Origin: Chrysomallon squamiferum
Taxonomy: Eukaryota; Mollusca; Gastropoda; Neomphalida; Peltospiridae
Length of the DNA stretch: 35,000 nucleotides
Reading direction: 5' to 3'
Assembly (NCBI GenBank): GCA_012295275.1
Contig: CM022670.1
Coordinates: forward strand, 28,960,731 to 28,995,730
In this document: piece after piece, positions 21,529-33,868 of the stretch
Layout of the letters: each line of letters opens with the position of its first letter
Numbering within the stretch: the first letter of the stretch is position 1
Position numbers and translations under genes: made by a program
The notes under the pieces: model-generated
Databases searched by the model: none
Told to the model about the DNA's origin: nothing
Seen by the model: the letters and a program-made list of their open reading frames with translations, nothing else

Positions 21529-22420
21529 AATCCGCATATCTTCTATAAATATATATACACATACCCGATTATGACCTATCTGTATATGTCTGAATATTTG
21601 AATATTATCTCAGAGTCGGTCTTTGTAGCGAATGTCATTTTAACAAATACTAAAAAAAAATTGATTCATATTGAATATTTCTCTGATGAGTAATAGTCAT
21701 TATCCATGATGACTCACGAACCTTTAACGTAGAGATAATTACATCTGATTAGATACAGACTTAGATATCAACGGCTAAAGAAAAAGAAAAAAAATCGCTA
21801 TTTAACATTCGTAGTTAATATTTAATTCATTTTTAAACGAGAAATGAGAATGGGAGAGGAGAAAGATTGAAATTGAAAACAAGGAGAAAGAACGAGCAGA
21901 CGACCACTTACACACAGATACATAAACAGACAAACAGACATACAGAAAAAGATGAGACATAAAGGGTATAAATAATGAGAAATATGACTGTGACGTCAGA
22001 AACTAAAAGAGGGGCTAGGAAGACCGAGTGAGTAAAACAAAGATAATGAGATACAGAAAAGACGAAAATAATTTGAAGGAAGTGTGTGTATGGGTGCGTG
22101 TATATGTGTATGCGCACGGTTGTGTAATTGTATATGTTTAATTTTTCTAACACAGTTCGTCTCTACTTCCTTTAATTATATCATTTTTTATCTCACCGAC
22201 ATACAAACAAATTGCCTCCAGATCACCTCAGTGTAAACGACAATTAAAAGTAATAAAACTGGCTCCCAGATTGCTTTGAAAAAGTAAAAACAAAAAAAAA
22301 AAAAAAAAAAAAAAGTGAAGAAAACTGATGTATTCATCAAACTATATAGCTTAAAGCACAATAAATATGTTTACCGCCATGTCATAAACCTCAACAAAAT
22401 ATTCCGTCCTCCGGCCAAAT
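21529..22420. other. Adaptor 5' flank, no gene seen
   Basis: Purine-rich and AT-rich sequence, including a poly-A run at about 22290-22312 and GTGTGTATGGGTGCGTGT-like sequence near 22083. No ORF has protein-like features. Confidence 0.5.
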
Positions 22421-22429
22421 AGACAGGAT

Positions 22430-22685
22430 ACGTAACGGTTGGTGTAAAATTACGCTGCATTCTTTTCGAAACCGCTGGGTCGTGACTGCGCGTGTTGGCG
22501 ACTTTAATTCAGCGTCCATACCAAGATGGTTGCCTTTAATTATAAAGGTTACTGTTGATCAGACGTTAATTGATGGGCCATTAAGAACGTGCTAACCGCA
22601 GTGTCTGTAATTACGGCAGCCGGAACGAGTAACAAGAATCACTAACATTTTATGTGTTGAGAATTTAATGGGCTGGTGAAATCAA
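22430..22685. promoter_or_regulatory. Complex non-coding island, possible enhancer
   Basis: About 250 bases of high sequence complexity and balanced composition, free of simple repeats and lacking a convincing ORF. It contains several homeodomain-type TAAT cores (TTTAATTATAAAGG, GTTAATTGATGG, GTAATTACGG), a RUNX-type AACCGCA, CCATTAAGAACGTG and AAGATGGTTGCC. This kind of packing is typical of developmental cis-regulatory elements, but that reading is inference. It lies about 2.2-2.4 kb upstream of the adaptor start. Confidence 0.3.
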
Positions 22686-22834
22686 ATTATGAGATCTTTA
22701 ATAATAACATTTCCGACCGTTGGTATGGAGTTGTTGTAAATGTAGCGTGTGTTTTAGTACCACATGTTTCTGTACTTATGCCCTGATAGAGAATTAGCAC
22801 ATCATTAACTTTGTAGTTGCTATAGATGTGGTAG

Positions 22835-22985
22835 CAGTTGTAGTGGTAGTAGTAAAATAATAATACAATATTGATAGTATTCGTGTTGACTAGTGCTAAC
22901 AGCAACATCTGCATCATTATTAATAGTAATAGTTGTAGTAATTGTAGTAATAGTAGCAACAGTAGTGGTAATTAGCAGTAGAATG
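22835..22985. repeat. Degenerate TAG/GTA/TAA trinucleotide repeat
   Basis: Interrupted GTAGTAGTAAT-like triplets. Antisense Leu-rich and Thr-rich ORFs across it are artefacts. Confidence 0.8.
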
Positions 22986-24119
22986 AGAAAATAATTAATT
23001 AACAGAGAAAACAAAACAGCTTAACACTAACCAAGAATGAAAAAAAAAAGAAAAAAAAAAGCCGAAAATCAAACAGAATGGAAAGCAAATTCTAAAAGTA
23101 CCCCCCAAAAAGAAGAAAGAAACACCCCAAAAAACCCTGTTTTCTTCAGTCATACAGTGACATTCTGTATTTCTGGCCCACTGATAAACTGGTACATGAT
23201 AGGTCAAATTCTTCTTTAACAGTGCAAACACATACATGTAACTGTTTTCAGGAGGTAGATATTTGTATCTGAGGAAGTTGCTTGTTCAAGATGTATCGTT
23301 CCCTGTGGCTGTAGTTTTTGTATATACATCTAGAGGCTACAGCAACATTGTAAGGTCAAGCCAAATGTTAATACTTGCAGAAAACAGCCAAAGTCTAAAA
23401 GTGGCATCTAGGATTTGTATAACAATTTACAAAAAAAAATGTCTTGTATATACTCAACTTCACACGTGTATGTATAAAGTGTATTGAAGCCCGAAGGAAG
23501 AAAATACGAAGAAATGGTTTACTTGAACTAGGGTTTGTTTTACTAAGAATAGAATGGCTGTTTGAATAATTTGCTTTGGAAATTGGTTCTTTTTTTCTTT
23601 TTTCTTTTTTTCTAGAAACAAAATAAAAAATTAAAAAATAAAAATACAAATCCCCTGACATTTATATACAAACACTAACATATACACACTACATACAATT
23701 CACATATACACACACACACATCATTATATATATATATATACACACGCACACATACATACATACATACATACATACATATTTACATATAGAAATAGATGCA
23801 TATATACATACTATAAATAATCAGGAAGGAAAACAGATAATAATTGCATGATTTGAATTTGTTTCTTCTTTCACAGTACAATAACTGTATAAATTATTAC
23901 ATAACAGTGGTTCGCCATAAGATACGCGTCTTTCAGTATAACCTTTTTTTTATTATTATTATTTTTTTTTTTTTTTTTTTTTTTATTGTCATTAACTGGA
24001 TTAACCATCTGCTCAAATTTCTGTCACATTTATTTACACAAGAAAAAAAGAAGAAAAAAGAAGCACTAAAGATTCACTCTGTTGGAACGTTTTAATTTCT
24101 AAATATACGCTTCGGGATA
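22986..24119. other. Intergenic, homopolymers and microsatellites, no gene seen
   Basis: Includes A-rich runs (23040-23060), a T-rich patch (23590-23612), a compound (TA)n-(CATA)n tract (about 23728-23780) and a poly-T run (23943-23985). The 74-codon frame at 23263-23487 and others have no recognisable domain. Confidence 0.55.
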
Positions 24120-24365
24120 CAGGGGCGGGTCGAGAAGATCAGAAAAGGGAGTGACTGCCTTCACGGTGACGGGTGCAACCTTCGAGATGAACTTTATTTA
24201 ATTACGAAGACAAAATTGGTCAGCGAAAACACGAGATGTCAGACGTACCAGGTGGGTGGACCATCTTGACTGGACGTCTTTTTTACTTTCTACAGCACCA
24301 CGGAGTTAATCAAGCAGACTGATTCCATGGCCCCAGGACTTTAAGTATCCCTTCCGCCGCCTCTG
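24120..24365. mobile_element. Possible second hAT-like element remnant (CAGRGGCGG ends)
   Basis: The left end begins CAGGGGCGGG at 24120. The reverse complement of the right end begins CAGAGGCGGC at 24365. Similarity fades after about 9 bases, and the flanks (TCGGGATA and CTCTAGAT) do not form a target-site duplication. The interior is GC-richer than the surroundings and non-coding. It is weaker than the candidate at 3017-3199 and could be chance. Confidence 0.22.
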
Positions 24366-24641
24366 CTCTAGATCCTTCCCAGTGTCATTGCTGGATCTTC
24401 GAATTTGTCTTTATCATGCTGACGTCACTTGACCTCATTTTTTTTCATTTTTTATAATCTGCAATGACATGACCTAGCTTAGTTCACCTAGATACTACAT
24501 TGGTGATCAGATTATGATAATGTACGTTAATAATTAGGTTTTGTTTTACATCTCATGACAGTCACATGCACTGTAGGTCCAGATGAAATATTTCACCTCT
24601 TATTTATTATCTCGGCAAGTAATAAACACTTACTACCTGTT

Positions 24642-24668
24642 TTTTTCTTTTTTTTTTTTTTTTTTTTG
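24642..24668. repeat. Poly-T tract
   Basis: A nearly pure T run with a single C. Confidence 0.9.
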
Positions 24669-24796
24669 CTCCGTATTCATATGCCGAGAAAAGAAATCTA
24701 GTTTTGTTCAGGTCGTTTATCTAACATAAGAAAAAGTGATTTCGTATATATTAAAATAAACATATTTACGTATGTCTTTAAGAGAGACAGACAGGT

Positions 24797-24822
24797 GTAT
24801 ATATATATATATATATATATAT
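24797..24822. repeat. (TA)n microsatellite
   Basis: About 13 TA units. Confidence 0.93.
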
Positions 24823-25186
24823 GAGGGCTTATGAAAAGAAGTTCATTATTAACAAGAAACAAACAAGAGGTAATAAATAAATACATTTTTTTTTCCTTAA
24901 TGAAAACATTTAATTTCCTTTTGGGATAAGCGATTACTTAATAACACAAGAACGTTGGAAACGTTTGGCCTTCATCTATATCTTAATATATTTTTTTCAT
25001 CGCTTCTGTGGGAATCTCTTTGATTTCTAAACAAACACTCTCAACAAAGATGGAATAGCAGAAGAGCTGAATATAATCTGCAAATACAGATGAGATTATT
25101 ACTTTAGTAGTTAATTACGTAATTCACACTTAGAACTGGAGTTCTCTTTCTCTGAGTCTTTGCTACCCTTTAATAGCCTGCCGCCT

Positions 25187-25189
<3 letters not shown>

Positions 25190-25251
<62 letters not shown>
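25190..25251. repeat. (CT)n microsatellite, about 31 units
   Basis: A pure CT run followed by ~190 bases of degenerate pyrimidine-rich TCTATCTG/CTGTCT units (to about 25440). The ORF over the degenerate part is low-complexity and rejected. Confidence 0.97.
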
Positions 25252-25254
<3 letters not shown>

Positions 25255-25444
25255 CAATGTATATGTCTGTCTCATTCTATCTCCCTATTTTTATCTCTCA
25301 CTCTTTCCATTTATCTACGTATTTCTATAATACTGTATCTGTCTGTCTATCTGCGTATCATCTCTGTCTTTATCTGTCTCTTTTTCACTATCACTCTCTA
25401 TCTCTCATTTTCTTTCTATCAGCCTGTCTATCTCTTTCCAACAC

Positions 25445-26325
25445 TAATTTGTCTTTCCGTGTACATGTCTGTTGTGACATGCAAAAATGTTAAATATTTA
25501 GCCATGAAACATCAACGCTAATCAATTACTTCTTGTCATAAAATTATTTGTAAGCTGTTTTTCGAATATTCCTTCTTATAGGCTTTACTAACACCTGTCC
25601 GTAATCAAAGTAATTAATTCTCACTTGCCAAACTTTATAACAACCGTTCTTTCACAAAGGTCGGTATTGTGCCCGATAGCCAGTTCTCTGTAACTAAATT
25701 TCAGTATTAAAACTTCATAATCAAACCTCTTAAACAAGCCAAACAACAAATTATATTTAATGAAACATCAATAAGACACAGAAATTTAAAAAAAAAAAAA
25801 ATCGTCAACGACCACTGTCACTATTTGAATTTCATCTATTTAATTTCTGTCAAGAAACCGCATTAAAGCCCAACTTAAATACAAGATATCCAGGAGACTT
25901 AACTAAATAACTTTAATTAAAACTGGGACAGGTATTACGTGACGTTTCCCATCGAGCACCAAGCACGCCTGCCGTGGACACAACCTTTAAGTTTAGCTAG
26001 GCAGTTCTGTTCAAGCTGCATATAGTTCGTGTTTTTGTTTTCATTCTCATTAACTAAATAAACAAACAGCTGGCCTAACAAATTCATTTCAAACCGCATT
26101 GACTGTGTGAGTACACAGGCTGATGTTGGCCACGACTGGCGTGTGTTGTAAAACGTTAAACAGAGACGCACTCAGTAACTTCAGACTTAGTGTACAAAGC
26201 GAGGGGAATCGTCTTGGTTTCGTTTTCAGGCGATTTGCTCTGTTGATGACAAAATAATAACGTGAAAAAATCAGGCTTGAGTAATTAAAAGTAATTTTTA
26301 AAAGATGAATGATCGAATAAATGAA
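25445..26325. other. Intergenic, no gene seen
   Basis: Unique-looking AT-rich DNA. A 78-codon minus-strand frame (25935-26171) has ordinary composition, but no domain or start context to support it. Confidence 0.5.
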
Positions 26326-26327
26326 CG

Positions 26328-26363
26328 ATCAAACGAACGAACGAACGAATGAATGAATGAATC
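26328..26363. repeat. (CGAA)n-(TGAA)n microsatellite
   Basis: A few CGAA units followed by TGAA units. Confidence 0.85.
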
Positions 26364-26689
26364 ATGTTTATACGTGAGCAAAAGTTTTCATGATTGTAGA
26401 TAATTAATTTTATAAAATTTAGCCGGTACCTTCGATTTTCAAGATTTTATTTTGTATTAAAAAAATAAAATAATAATAACGGAATCAGATAAGCTTGGAA
26501 CGCATTCTCCAGCATTTATCTTTGTAGATAAAAAAAATGTGCTATAGTTTATTATATATAGGTGTGTAATCTTTTATTATTTATTGAATTATGCAGGGTT
26601 TTGTTTTGTTTTTAATTTTTTGGTAAAATTATTTTGCACACCTCAATGACAAAATGAACTCTTTGACATTGTGGCAATATTTTACTCTA

Positions 26690-26767
26690 ACAAAAAATAA
26701 AAAAAAAAAAATTATAAAAAAATAAAAATAGAAGAAGAAAAAGAAAAAAAAAAAAAAAAAAAAAAAA
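26690..26767. repeat. A-rich tract
   Basis: About 78 bases of A with interspersed T, G and AAG. The antisense Phe-rich ORF is an artefact. Confidence 0.93.
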
Positions 26768-28265
26768 CACCCAACAAACAAAACATTATAAGTTCTGGTT
26801 CTGATGTTAAATTTCGTATTACAAGTCCACATCAACACACTCAGTAACTGTTACACTACTACACAATTACCCCAGTAATTGTTTTATCTCAGTGTTACGT
26901 TACACCGCTGACGTGTTATTAAACATACATACCTTTCCTCTCTTTTCTCTTTGTTCTGTGCGCGGTAGTACATTCATCACCAGTAAAGGTTATTTGTAGT
27001 ACGCATTCAGGTAATTGCAACAAACAGACCACAAAAAGACCTGTTTGCACCTGCGATAAGTAAATGCAAGTGGAAGTAACAACAATGGCATTTGATTTGA
27101 AGAACACAAGAGACCGCTAATGACTTTGAAAATCGATGTTAAACATTGGACGTGCATGTGAAGATATTCACAACGCGGATGTTTGTCAGGACGATTGTTT
27201 TTAATCTCCGTATGCAATCAGTTCTGCGTTTAAAAACAAGTGTGAATACTAACGTACCGGTAAACTGAATATGGTGTGAATATTTTTTTTACACAGTTTA
27301 GTGATTTGAAAGTCTTTTTTTTCTTTTCGTATATAAATTATAATAAAGTTAACACTGTATTACTCTTTTATAAGAGTCAGCGAAATGAATTTTTAAAAAA
27401 GAAGAAAAAGAAGGAAATGGAACTGATAGAAAAATGCAAAAGAAGAAACAGAGTTAGAGAGACAGACAGAAAGACAGAAAGACAGAAAGACAGAAAGACA
27501 GAATATAACCGGATGCGTTACGAACCAATAAATAATGTCTAGTTTAAAATGTACTGATGAACTCCCATAATTATAATATTATCAAGCAGAAGATATTAAG
27601 CGTTCTCAGTGTAAAAAGTTCACATTGATTTCTCCTGTTTCACATCCTCTGGACATAACTTTATTCTGTATGTGAGCAAATCCGCTCGCTTCCTGCTAAA
27701 ACTCTCTCGTTCTCACTTGACCAGCTGCCCAAGTAAACCGAAATCTCTCGTCTGTTAATCCAACACTGTCCTGCTTCAGATAATCCACGCTGGATTTTTA
27801 TTAGGTGATACACAGAACATGTACTTTAAAACGAAGTCCACAAATGAAGTATGTATGCAGAAACCCCTTTACTATCAAACAGTTTTAATATCAGTCTTTT
27901 TCTAACTCCATTAAGACCATAAATTTAAAGACTGGACTATTTTATTTAAAACTGTATAATTAAACTAACAATGCAATGAGGGAACTCAGCTATCACCAAA
28001 CATAATCAGAAGCAGTAGTTACAGTATTTTGTGTTTGTGTGTGTGTTGGAGGGTGTGTTTAAATTATATTTTAAAAAAAACAACTTTTGTTGATAATTAC
28101 TGATAACTAACACAGAGTAAATTAAAGTATTAAGAATAAAGATAACAAGAAAAACAAATTAATAAAACAAGAAACTAGTATTATCCGACAAACCAAAAGA
28201 TCTAACAATTAGAACAAGTAAAACATGCAAAATTCATAAAAATAAGAAAGAAGGAGAAAGAAAGA
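26768..28265. other. Intergenic, no gene seen
   Basis: Mostly AT-rich. A small block at about 27650-27800 is less AT-rich but has no coding signal. A (ACAGAAAG)n microsatellite lies within it at 27462-27503. Confidence 0.5.
27462..27503. repeat. (ACAGAAAG)n microsatellite
   Basis: About five 8-base units, giving a charged low-complexity artefact ORF. Confidence 0.92.
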
Positions 28266-28269
28266 TGAA

Positions 28270-28400
28270 TGAAATGAAGAAACAAACAAACAACAAATAA
28301 ACAAATAAATAAATAAATATGTAAAATGAAAAATAATAAAATAAAGAAACAAATAAATAAATAAGCAAACAAATAACAAACAAACAAATAAATAAATTTA
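28270..28400. repeat. AAAC/AAAT-type degenerate microsatellite
   Basis: Mixed AAAC, AAAT and AAATAAAC units. Further A-rich AAAT/AAAC patches continue at 28440-28515 and 28590-28612. Confidence 0.85.
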
Positions 28401-28991
28401 CAATTTTTATAAGCTTATAACTTCGGCTTTATATTTAAAATCAAACAAACAAATCAACAAAAAATAAATAAATTAAAAATTAAAAATTAAAAAAATAATA
28501 ACAAGAAAAAAAAACATCACAACAAAACAAACTATAAAATTATGCTTTTCTTCCATAGTCTGTTAAATGTGTAAAGCACCCTTCACAAAAAAATAAAAAT
28601 AAAAATAAAAAGTTTAAAATATTATTTCAAAATTCAAACAGCTTATTTCTTATACAATACGGTCATTGTATTTGGATTTCACACACTAATTCTGTGAAAG
28701 GAGGGGACACAGAGAGGTGGTTAAGGTATTAAGGAGAAAAAATTAATGATGAATCTTTTCTAATTCCACGTAGCTGGGTGACACGGCTATAACGGTGCTG
28801 AACAAACAGTCGGTTAACCATTGTAGTTTTACTTGGTTTTGTCTGTGGTCAGAGACTTGTCAAAATCAGCAAAAGCATGAGAAAATATTACGTGTTATTG
28901 TGAGAGCTAATGTGAAGAAAACTCAGAGGAAAACAAATAATGATGATGCACTGTAATTATGGTTTTAGGTTTTAAATTTAAAGAAGTCGTT

Positions 28992-29290
28992 TCTTTTTTT
29001 TTTTTTTTTTTTTTTTATTTTGTTGTTGTTTCTTTTGTTTTTCTTTTTTTTTTTTTTTTTTTTTTTTGTTGTTGTTGTTGTTTCTTTTGTTTTGTTCTTT
29101 TTGGGTTGTTTTTTTTTTTTTTCTTTGGGTTTTTACTCTTTCTTTCTTTATTTATTTCTTTATTTCTTTATTTATTATTTATTTATTACTATATCTCTTT
29201 TTTCTCTCTCTCCTCTTTTTTTTAAATTTTTTTTTCTTTCATTCTTTCTTTCTTTCTTTTTCTGGTTTTTCTTTTTTTCTTGTCTTTTAT
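28992..29290. repeat. Long T/pyrimidine-rich tract (about 300 bp)
   Basis: Long T runs with GTTGTTG, TTTC and TTTA units, almost without A up to about 29150. All three plus frames are open and Phe/Leu-rich for up to ~97 codons purely because of composition. They are not credible genes. Confidence 0.93.
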
Positions 29291-30024
29291 TATTTATTAT
29301 TTCAGATACATAGGTCAGCTTTTGATCAAAGCCGTAATCCGAAATAAAATGCGGCGCCAATAAAAAAAATTAATAATAATAAATTAAAAAAAAAAACACC
29401 TATAAGTACTCGAGAAAACCGATTAAATTTATGCTGTGTATGCATAAACCATATATGCACCCGCATATATCTCACAGAAAGGAACAAGCACTCGTATTTG
29501 ATAAAAACTTAATATTATAATTTCTTTTTTATTTATCTCTTAAAAAACAAGTATTACAACTTCAAAGCAAGAATTTTACAATTCATTTTAAAATTACATT
29601 ATTCCGAGCATCATCTGGATAATTCCGCCCATTTTAGTTCATTTGTTAATTTGAACACGTTTTTTTTCATCATGGCTTATTTCCGCATCGCAGTCTTCTC
29701 ATACATTCCAAAGATTAATCCTCAACACACACAGCAACAAGCTGTCTGATCAACAAATAAATAATGTCTACTCAGTACCCGACTGTATTGTCAGAATTGT
29801 AAAGTCTAAAAAGTAGCAATTTCATCGAGATTTTCCTGACAACAGGCGAGTCCCAGCATTCCCTGCGTCTGACCCCTATATGTAGCTAAAAGTGTCACGA
29901 GTTTATTTTAGTCTGTAGTTAGTGCATCATTAACTAGGTGTTCGCTCTTTTCATGTTCAGGGATGCCATGATGGTCTTGACAAATTATACTAGCTTTTTG
30001 TTCAGCAGTGTCTTCAGATCATCA

Positions 30025-30030
<6 letters not shown>
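29291..30030. other. Intergenic, no gene seen
   Basis: AT-rich sequence with A-rich patches (29355-29395). No protein-like ORF, RNA gene or recognisable element. Confidence 0.5.

Positions 30031-30034
<4 letters not shown>

Positions 30035-30101
<67 letters not shown>
30035..30101. repeat. (TTA)n microsatellite, about 22 units
   Basis: Pure TTA units after a T run. Poly-Leu and poly-Tyr frames over it are artefacts. Confidence 0.97.
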
Positions 30102-31029
30102 TGTTTGTGAATTTAACAGTAATTAATTTTGTATATACGATTATTAGATGTCCTGTATTTAAAAATTTGACATTGGTCAGAAGCAGCATATATTAAGCAA
30201 TATATCTTTTACGTACATTATTCACTTTTAACACAGAACAGAATACACTATTTAAGAAAATTAATCATTTCTCCAATTGTTTCGTTAAACCAAAACCTTT
30301 CTTCCTTCTTCTTTTTGGAACGTTTTCTTTTTTTTTATTTCCTTTTTCTTTCTCTTTTTTTTTAAATTTTTTTAAAATTTTTTCCTTTTTATTTTTTATT
30401 TTTCTCTTTTGTTTTTTAATTTATTTATTTATTTCTTTCATGAATGATGCGTTTTTTTCGTCTGCAAGACACGTGGCACACAAAGGGATTACTAGTTTAA
30501 GCCAGTCTGACGCGGTTATTTACCAGTGATCTTACAACTCTCATCTAACTCTCAGTCGTCTGCTCCGTGCTATCCACTCACACAACAATTCATCGTCTTT
30601 CTACCTCATTTTTAATTTTTTAATTTATATATATATATTTATATTTATTTATTTTTGTTATAACTTTCATTTTAACTACATGCACGTAGCTGAAATGTGT
30701 ATTTTGCAATGGATTATTTTTCTTTCTATTTCTCTTTGGTTTCCTCTTCATGTTGTTTTAGATATTTGTTGACGCTCTCATCGCAGTCGTTGATATTATC
30801 ATTCTTGTGGTGGTCTTCAATATTGTTGCTGTTTATTTAGTCTTAGTAATTGTGTTGTTGTTCGGCCACGTTATAAGTATTAGTTGTTATCGTGTTCGTC
30901 GTCGTTATAGTCGTTATAGGAGTTGTTGTTATTGTGTCATGTTTCGTTGTACTGGTCAAAATTGTACTCTGTCTTAGTTGTAACTGTAGGCACAGCAAGC
31001 GTACATGTCTAAATATTATTTAACGGAAA
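30102..31029. other. Intergenic, no gene seen
   Basis: Includes a T-rich stretch (about 30295-30440) and a TTG/GTT/CGT-rich degenerate stretch (about 30770-30950). No coding signal. Confidence 0.5.
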
Positions 31030-31030
31030 A

Positions 31031-31099
<69 letters not shown>
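31031..31099. repeat. (TAC)n-(TAA)n compound microsatellite
   Basis: About 10 TAC units pass directly into about 12 TAA units. Confidence 0.95.
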
Positions 31100-31100
<1 letters not shown>

Positions 31101-31133
31101 CAACAACAGAAATATGTGCCACTTGTGCCCCAA

Positions 31134-31249
<116 letters not shown>

Positions 31250-31539
31250 AGTTCAATCTCAGTTCTCATTATTTCATTCCAACCTAAAATCTTTTTCAAT
31301 TACATTCCACACACGTATTTACACATTATTTCGACCTTCCAAGAAATCAAACTACAATATTACTTTTACAAATATTACATTTTACCCAACAACTACCTTG
31401 AACTCAGAATATACAAATAATACTAAAAACTGAATCCAAACATCAACAACATAACAAATCTGAATACACTTCCCTGTATTTCTCACACAGTAAGAACTGT
31501 CTGTCATTGCTTGAGTGATGTGTTTATTTAAAACAGATC

Positions 31540-31840
31540 CTTTCTCTCAATACAGGATTATCCCGTAAAGAAATCCGTTCTTGAATATACCAGAAAATCA
31601 AACAAAACTGAAAAATCTGGCAGTCGTCTTTACAAAAGTATAACAGGATCACGAAGTCTTGTCAAGGCCGCCGCAAAAAGTGTGCCTGTCGTCTTATTCT
31701 GCTTTGAAACATACCTGTGCAGGTAACTTAATTGTTGGCAGTGTGACTGCAGTAACATTGGGATATACACTGGAGGCAAAACCAGTTCAAGGATTGTTGA
31801 ATAAGCTTCAAGGAAAATGATATGAAATTTTCTGTTTATG
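31540..31840. mobile_element. Possible interspersed-repeat (transposon) remnant
   Basis: A repeat-free, less AT-rich block in which both strands have moderately long open frames with ordinary composition. One minus-strand frame is open for about 75 codons (roughly 31880 down to 31640), and one plus-strand frame for about 58 codons (about 31650-31820). The wording looks to me like translations of dispersed molluscan repeats, but I cannot name a family and see no terminal repeats or catalytic motif. Confidence 0.22.
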
Positions 31841-31868
31841 TATTGAATTATTGCATATGTGTTTTAAG

Positions 31869-32039
31869 TAATGATAATGATGATGATGATGATGATGTCA
31901 GCTATAACTTTGCTATGAAAATGGTAATTAAGACAGCTAAAATCAGTACAACAAAACACTAACAATAATAATAATAATAATAATACTTGATAATAGTAGT
32001 ATTGTAGCAGTATATTATTATTATTATTATTATTATTAA
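31869..32039. repeat. (GAT)n, (TAA)n and (TTA)n cluster
   Basis: A GAT run (31869-31898), a TAA run (31962-31984) and a TTA run (32012-32038). The last two are complementary and only ~30 bases apart, so they can form a hairpin. Confidence 0.9.
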
Positions 32040-32605
32040 AAAAAAGAAAAAAGTCTACTTTTATAAATCTAATACAATGTCAGTCGACACATACGTGTTT
32101 TCGATATGAACGTTATTTCGTACATCTCACACATCTGATCTAACTCTTAATGTAAACATTTTCTGCATTCATTTTGTCTTAATACTTTATCACAGAGGAA
32201 ATTCGTCGGTTTTGTACAGGAAATGAACGGTAATTTTCTTTTTTCCTTCATGAAATAATTCACATACACTCCCATTAGAAATATGATTCTTAAAAGGATC
32301 TAAATTGAAAAACAAAGCTCGGTTCATGTCTTAGTAATCCTCTGACGTTTCGCCTTTGTTAGTCATTGGTTTATCGAGTCAGTGCTAAAAATACAAAATA
32401 AACAAATTGAAGTTACAACTGTTTTGTGATTACCCAGTATTAGGAAGGAGTATGAAGAAACAGTGAACTGTTAACAATTCTGTTAGTTCTCTACGATTAC
32501 ATATCAAAGCAGTGATTTGTATTTTACTGTCTATGGGAAAGTATTTTTGAAACAACACTTGCTGCTAACTGGAAGGAACAATTCTGGAGGTTTTCTTTCA
32601 AGATA
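32040..32605. other. Intergenic, no gene seen
   Basis: AT-rich unique-looking sequence without recognisable coding or structural features. Confidence 0.5.
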
Positions 32606-32606
32606 T

Positions 32607-32607
32607 C

Positions 32608-32673
<66 letters not shown>

Positions 32674-32674
32674 C
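32607..32674. repeat. (AAT)n microsatellite, about 22 units
   Basis: Pure AAT units. Complementary to the TTA tract at 32989-33045, about 315 bases away. Confidence 0.97.
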
Positions 32675-32987
32675 ATTATCATAATAATAACTAGCTATTA
32701 AAGTGTATCGAAGTTTTATTAATCATATATGCATTTATCTATTCATTCATTCATTCCTTCATTCTTTGTGTTTAATAATGTCTATAGTATGTCGTGTCCT
32801 GTTTATTGAAGGTTTCTGTGAAGTGACTGTAGCGATCAGTGCATTGTGACCCCTTACAGAGGTTTACATTAACACGTTTTGAAGTTTAATTATGCAAATA
32901 TTTCATTCGTTAGTCATTCGTCCTTCGTTCATTATATGTGCTCATTCATTATTCGTTATCCATTCATTGTAAACAATATTCATGTGT

Positions 32988-32988
<1 letters not shown>

Positions 32989-33045
<57 letters not shown>
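32989..33045. repeat. (TTA)n microsatellite, about 18 units
   Basis: Pure TTA units. With 32607-32674 it makes an inverted repeat. The poly-Ile and poly-Asn frames over it are artefacts. Confidence 0.97.
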
Positions 33046-33046
<1 letters not shown>

Positions 33047-33289
33047 CGTTTGCGTGAGACTGATATTATCAATAGAACGTACTAATAAGATCATATACAA
33101 AAAGGATAAAATTTCAATATAGTGTAAACCAATATCTGAATTCCTTCCACAGAGACACCTGTACAAGACCACCATGATACTGAACACGTGACTACTGTAT
33201 TAAAACACAATGACAGACATTCTGTACAACACAGTTATAATCCAGACACAACACAAAGCAAGTCATTCCGCCCAAAGCAATATCAATCC

Positions 33290-33520
33290 CTGACAGAACT
33301 AAACAACACGTTCTTAATTAGCCTTTATCTTCTAAGTCACTGGGCCGACGCAACCTCTTGACCTTTGGGGGTCAGTGTGTGAAGATATTATGACAGGGGC
33401 GCAATTTCCCTTCCGACTGATACAAAGGGACCTCACCCCTCGTTCTTTCCGGGGCGGTCCGCATGAAGGGTATCGGTAACGCAGTGGCCCATTTCTTGTG
33501 TCAGTTATAAATGCATTCTT
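33290..33520. promoter_or_regulatory. GC-richer non-coding island with an everted TGACCT/GGGTCA site
   Basis: TGACCTTTGGGGGTCA (33359-33374) contains two nuclear-receptor half-sites as an everted repeat with 4-base spacing, next to TTAATTAGC and CTTTATCT. The island also contains CAGGGGCGC (33394) and GGGGCGGTCCGC (about 33451), so a transposon scrap is an equally good explanation. No ORF is convincing. Confidence 0.22.
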
Positions 33521-33868
33521 TTCTTCATGTTTATATGGCTTGCAAAGATATGAGCATACGGCAGAAATACTGAAGTACTTGATCTATAATTAAGAAGATA
33601 TTTTAGAAGCTTTGTTTGATTCTGCGTTGAAAGCTGGATGTTATCTCAGAACACACACGCGCACTGAGTGCCGAAACTGAAGTAGCCTGATATAAATCTG
33701 TTACCAGTTTCTAGTAAAATGTTTGGATATTAATTAATTAATTATTTATTTCTATGTCATGACAGTTGCAGTAGTAGTTACAGCTTTTGTAGTGGTTGTT
33801 GTTGTTGCTGTTGTAGTAACATGAATAGAAGTAATATTATAAAAAAAATTGTTACCACAAGTATCTAT

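Noticed and set aside
28959-29347. Overlapping Phe/Leu-rich ORFs of 88-97 codons, apparently membrane proteins
   Set aside because: They are translations of a T-rich tract in all three frames. Hydrophobicity follows from TTT/CTT codons.
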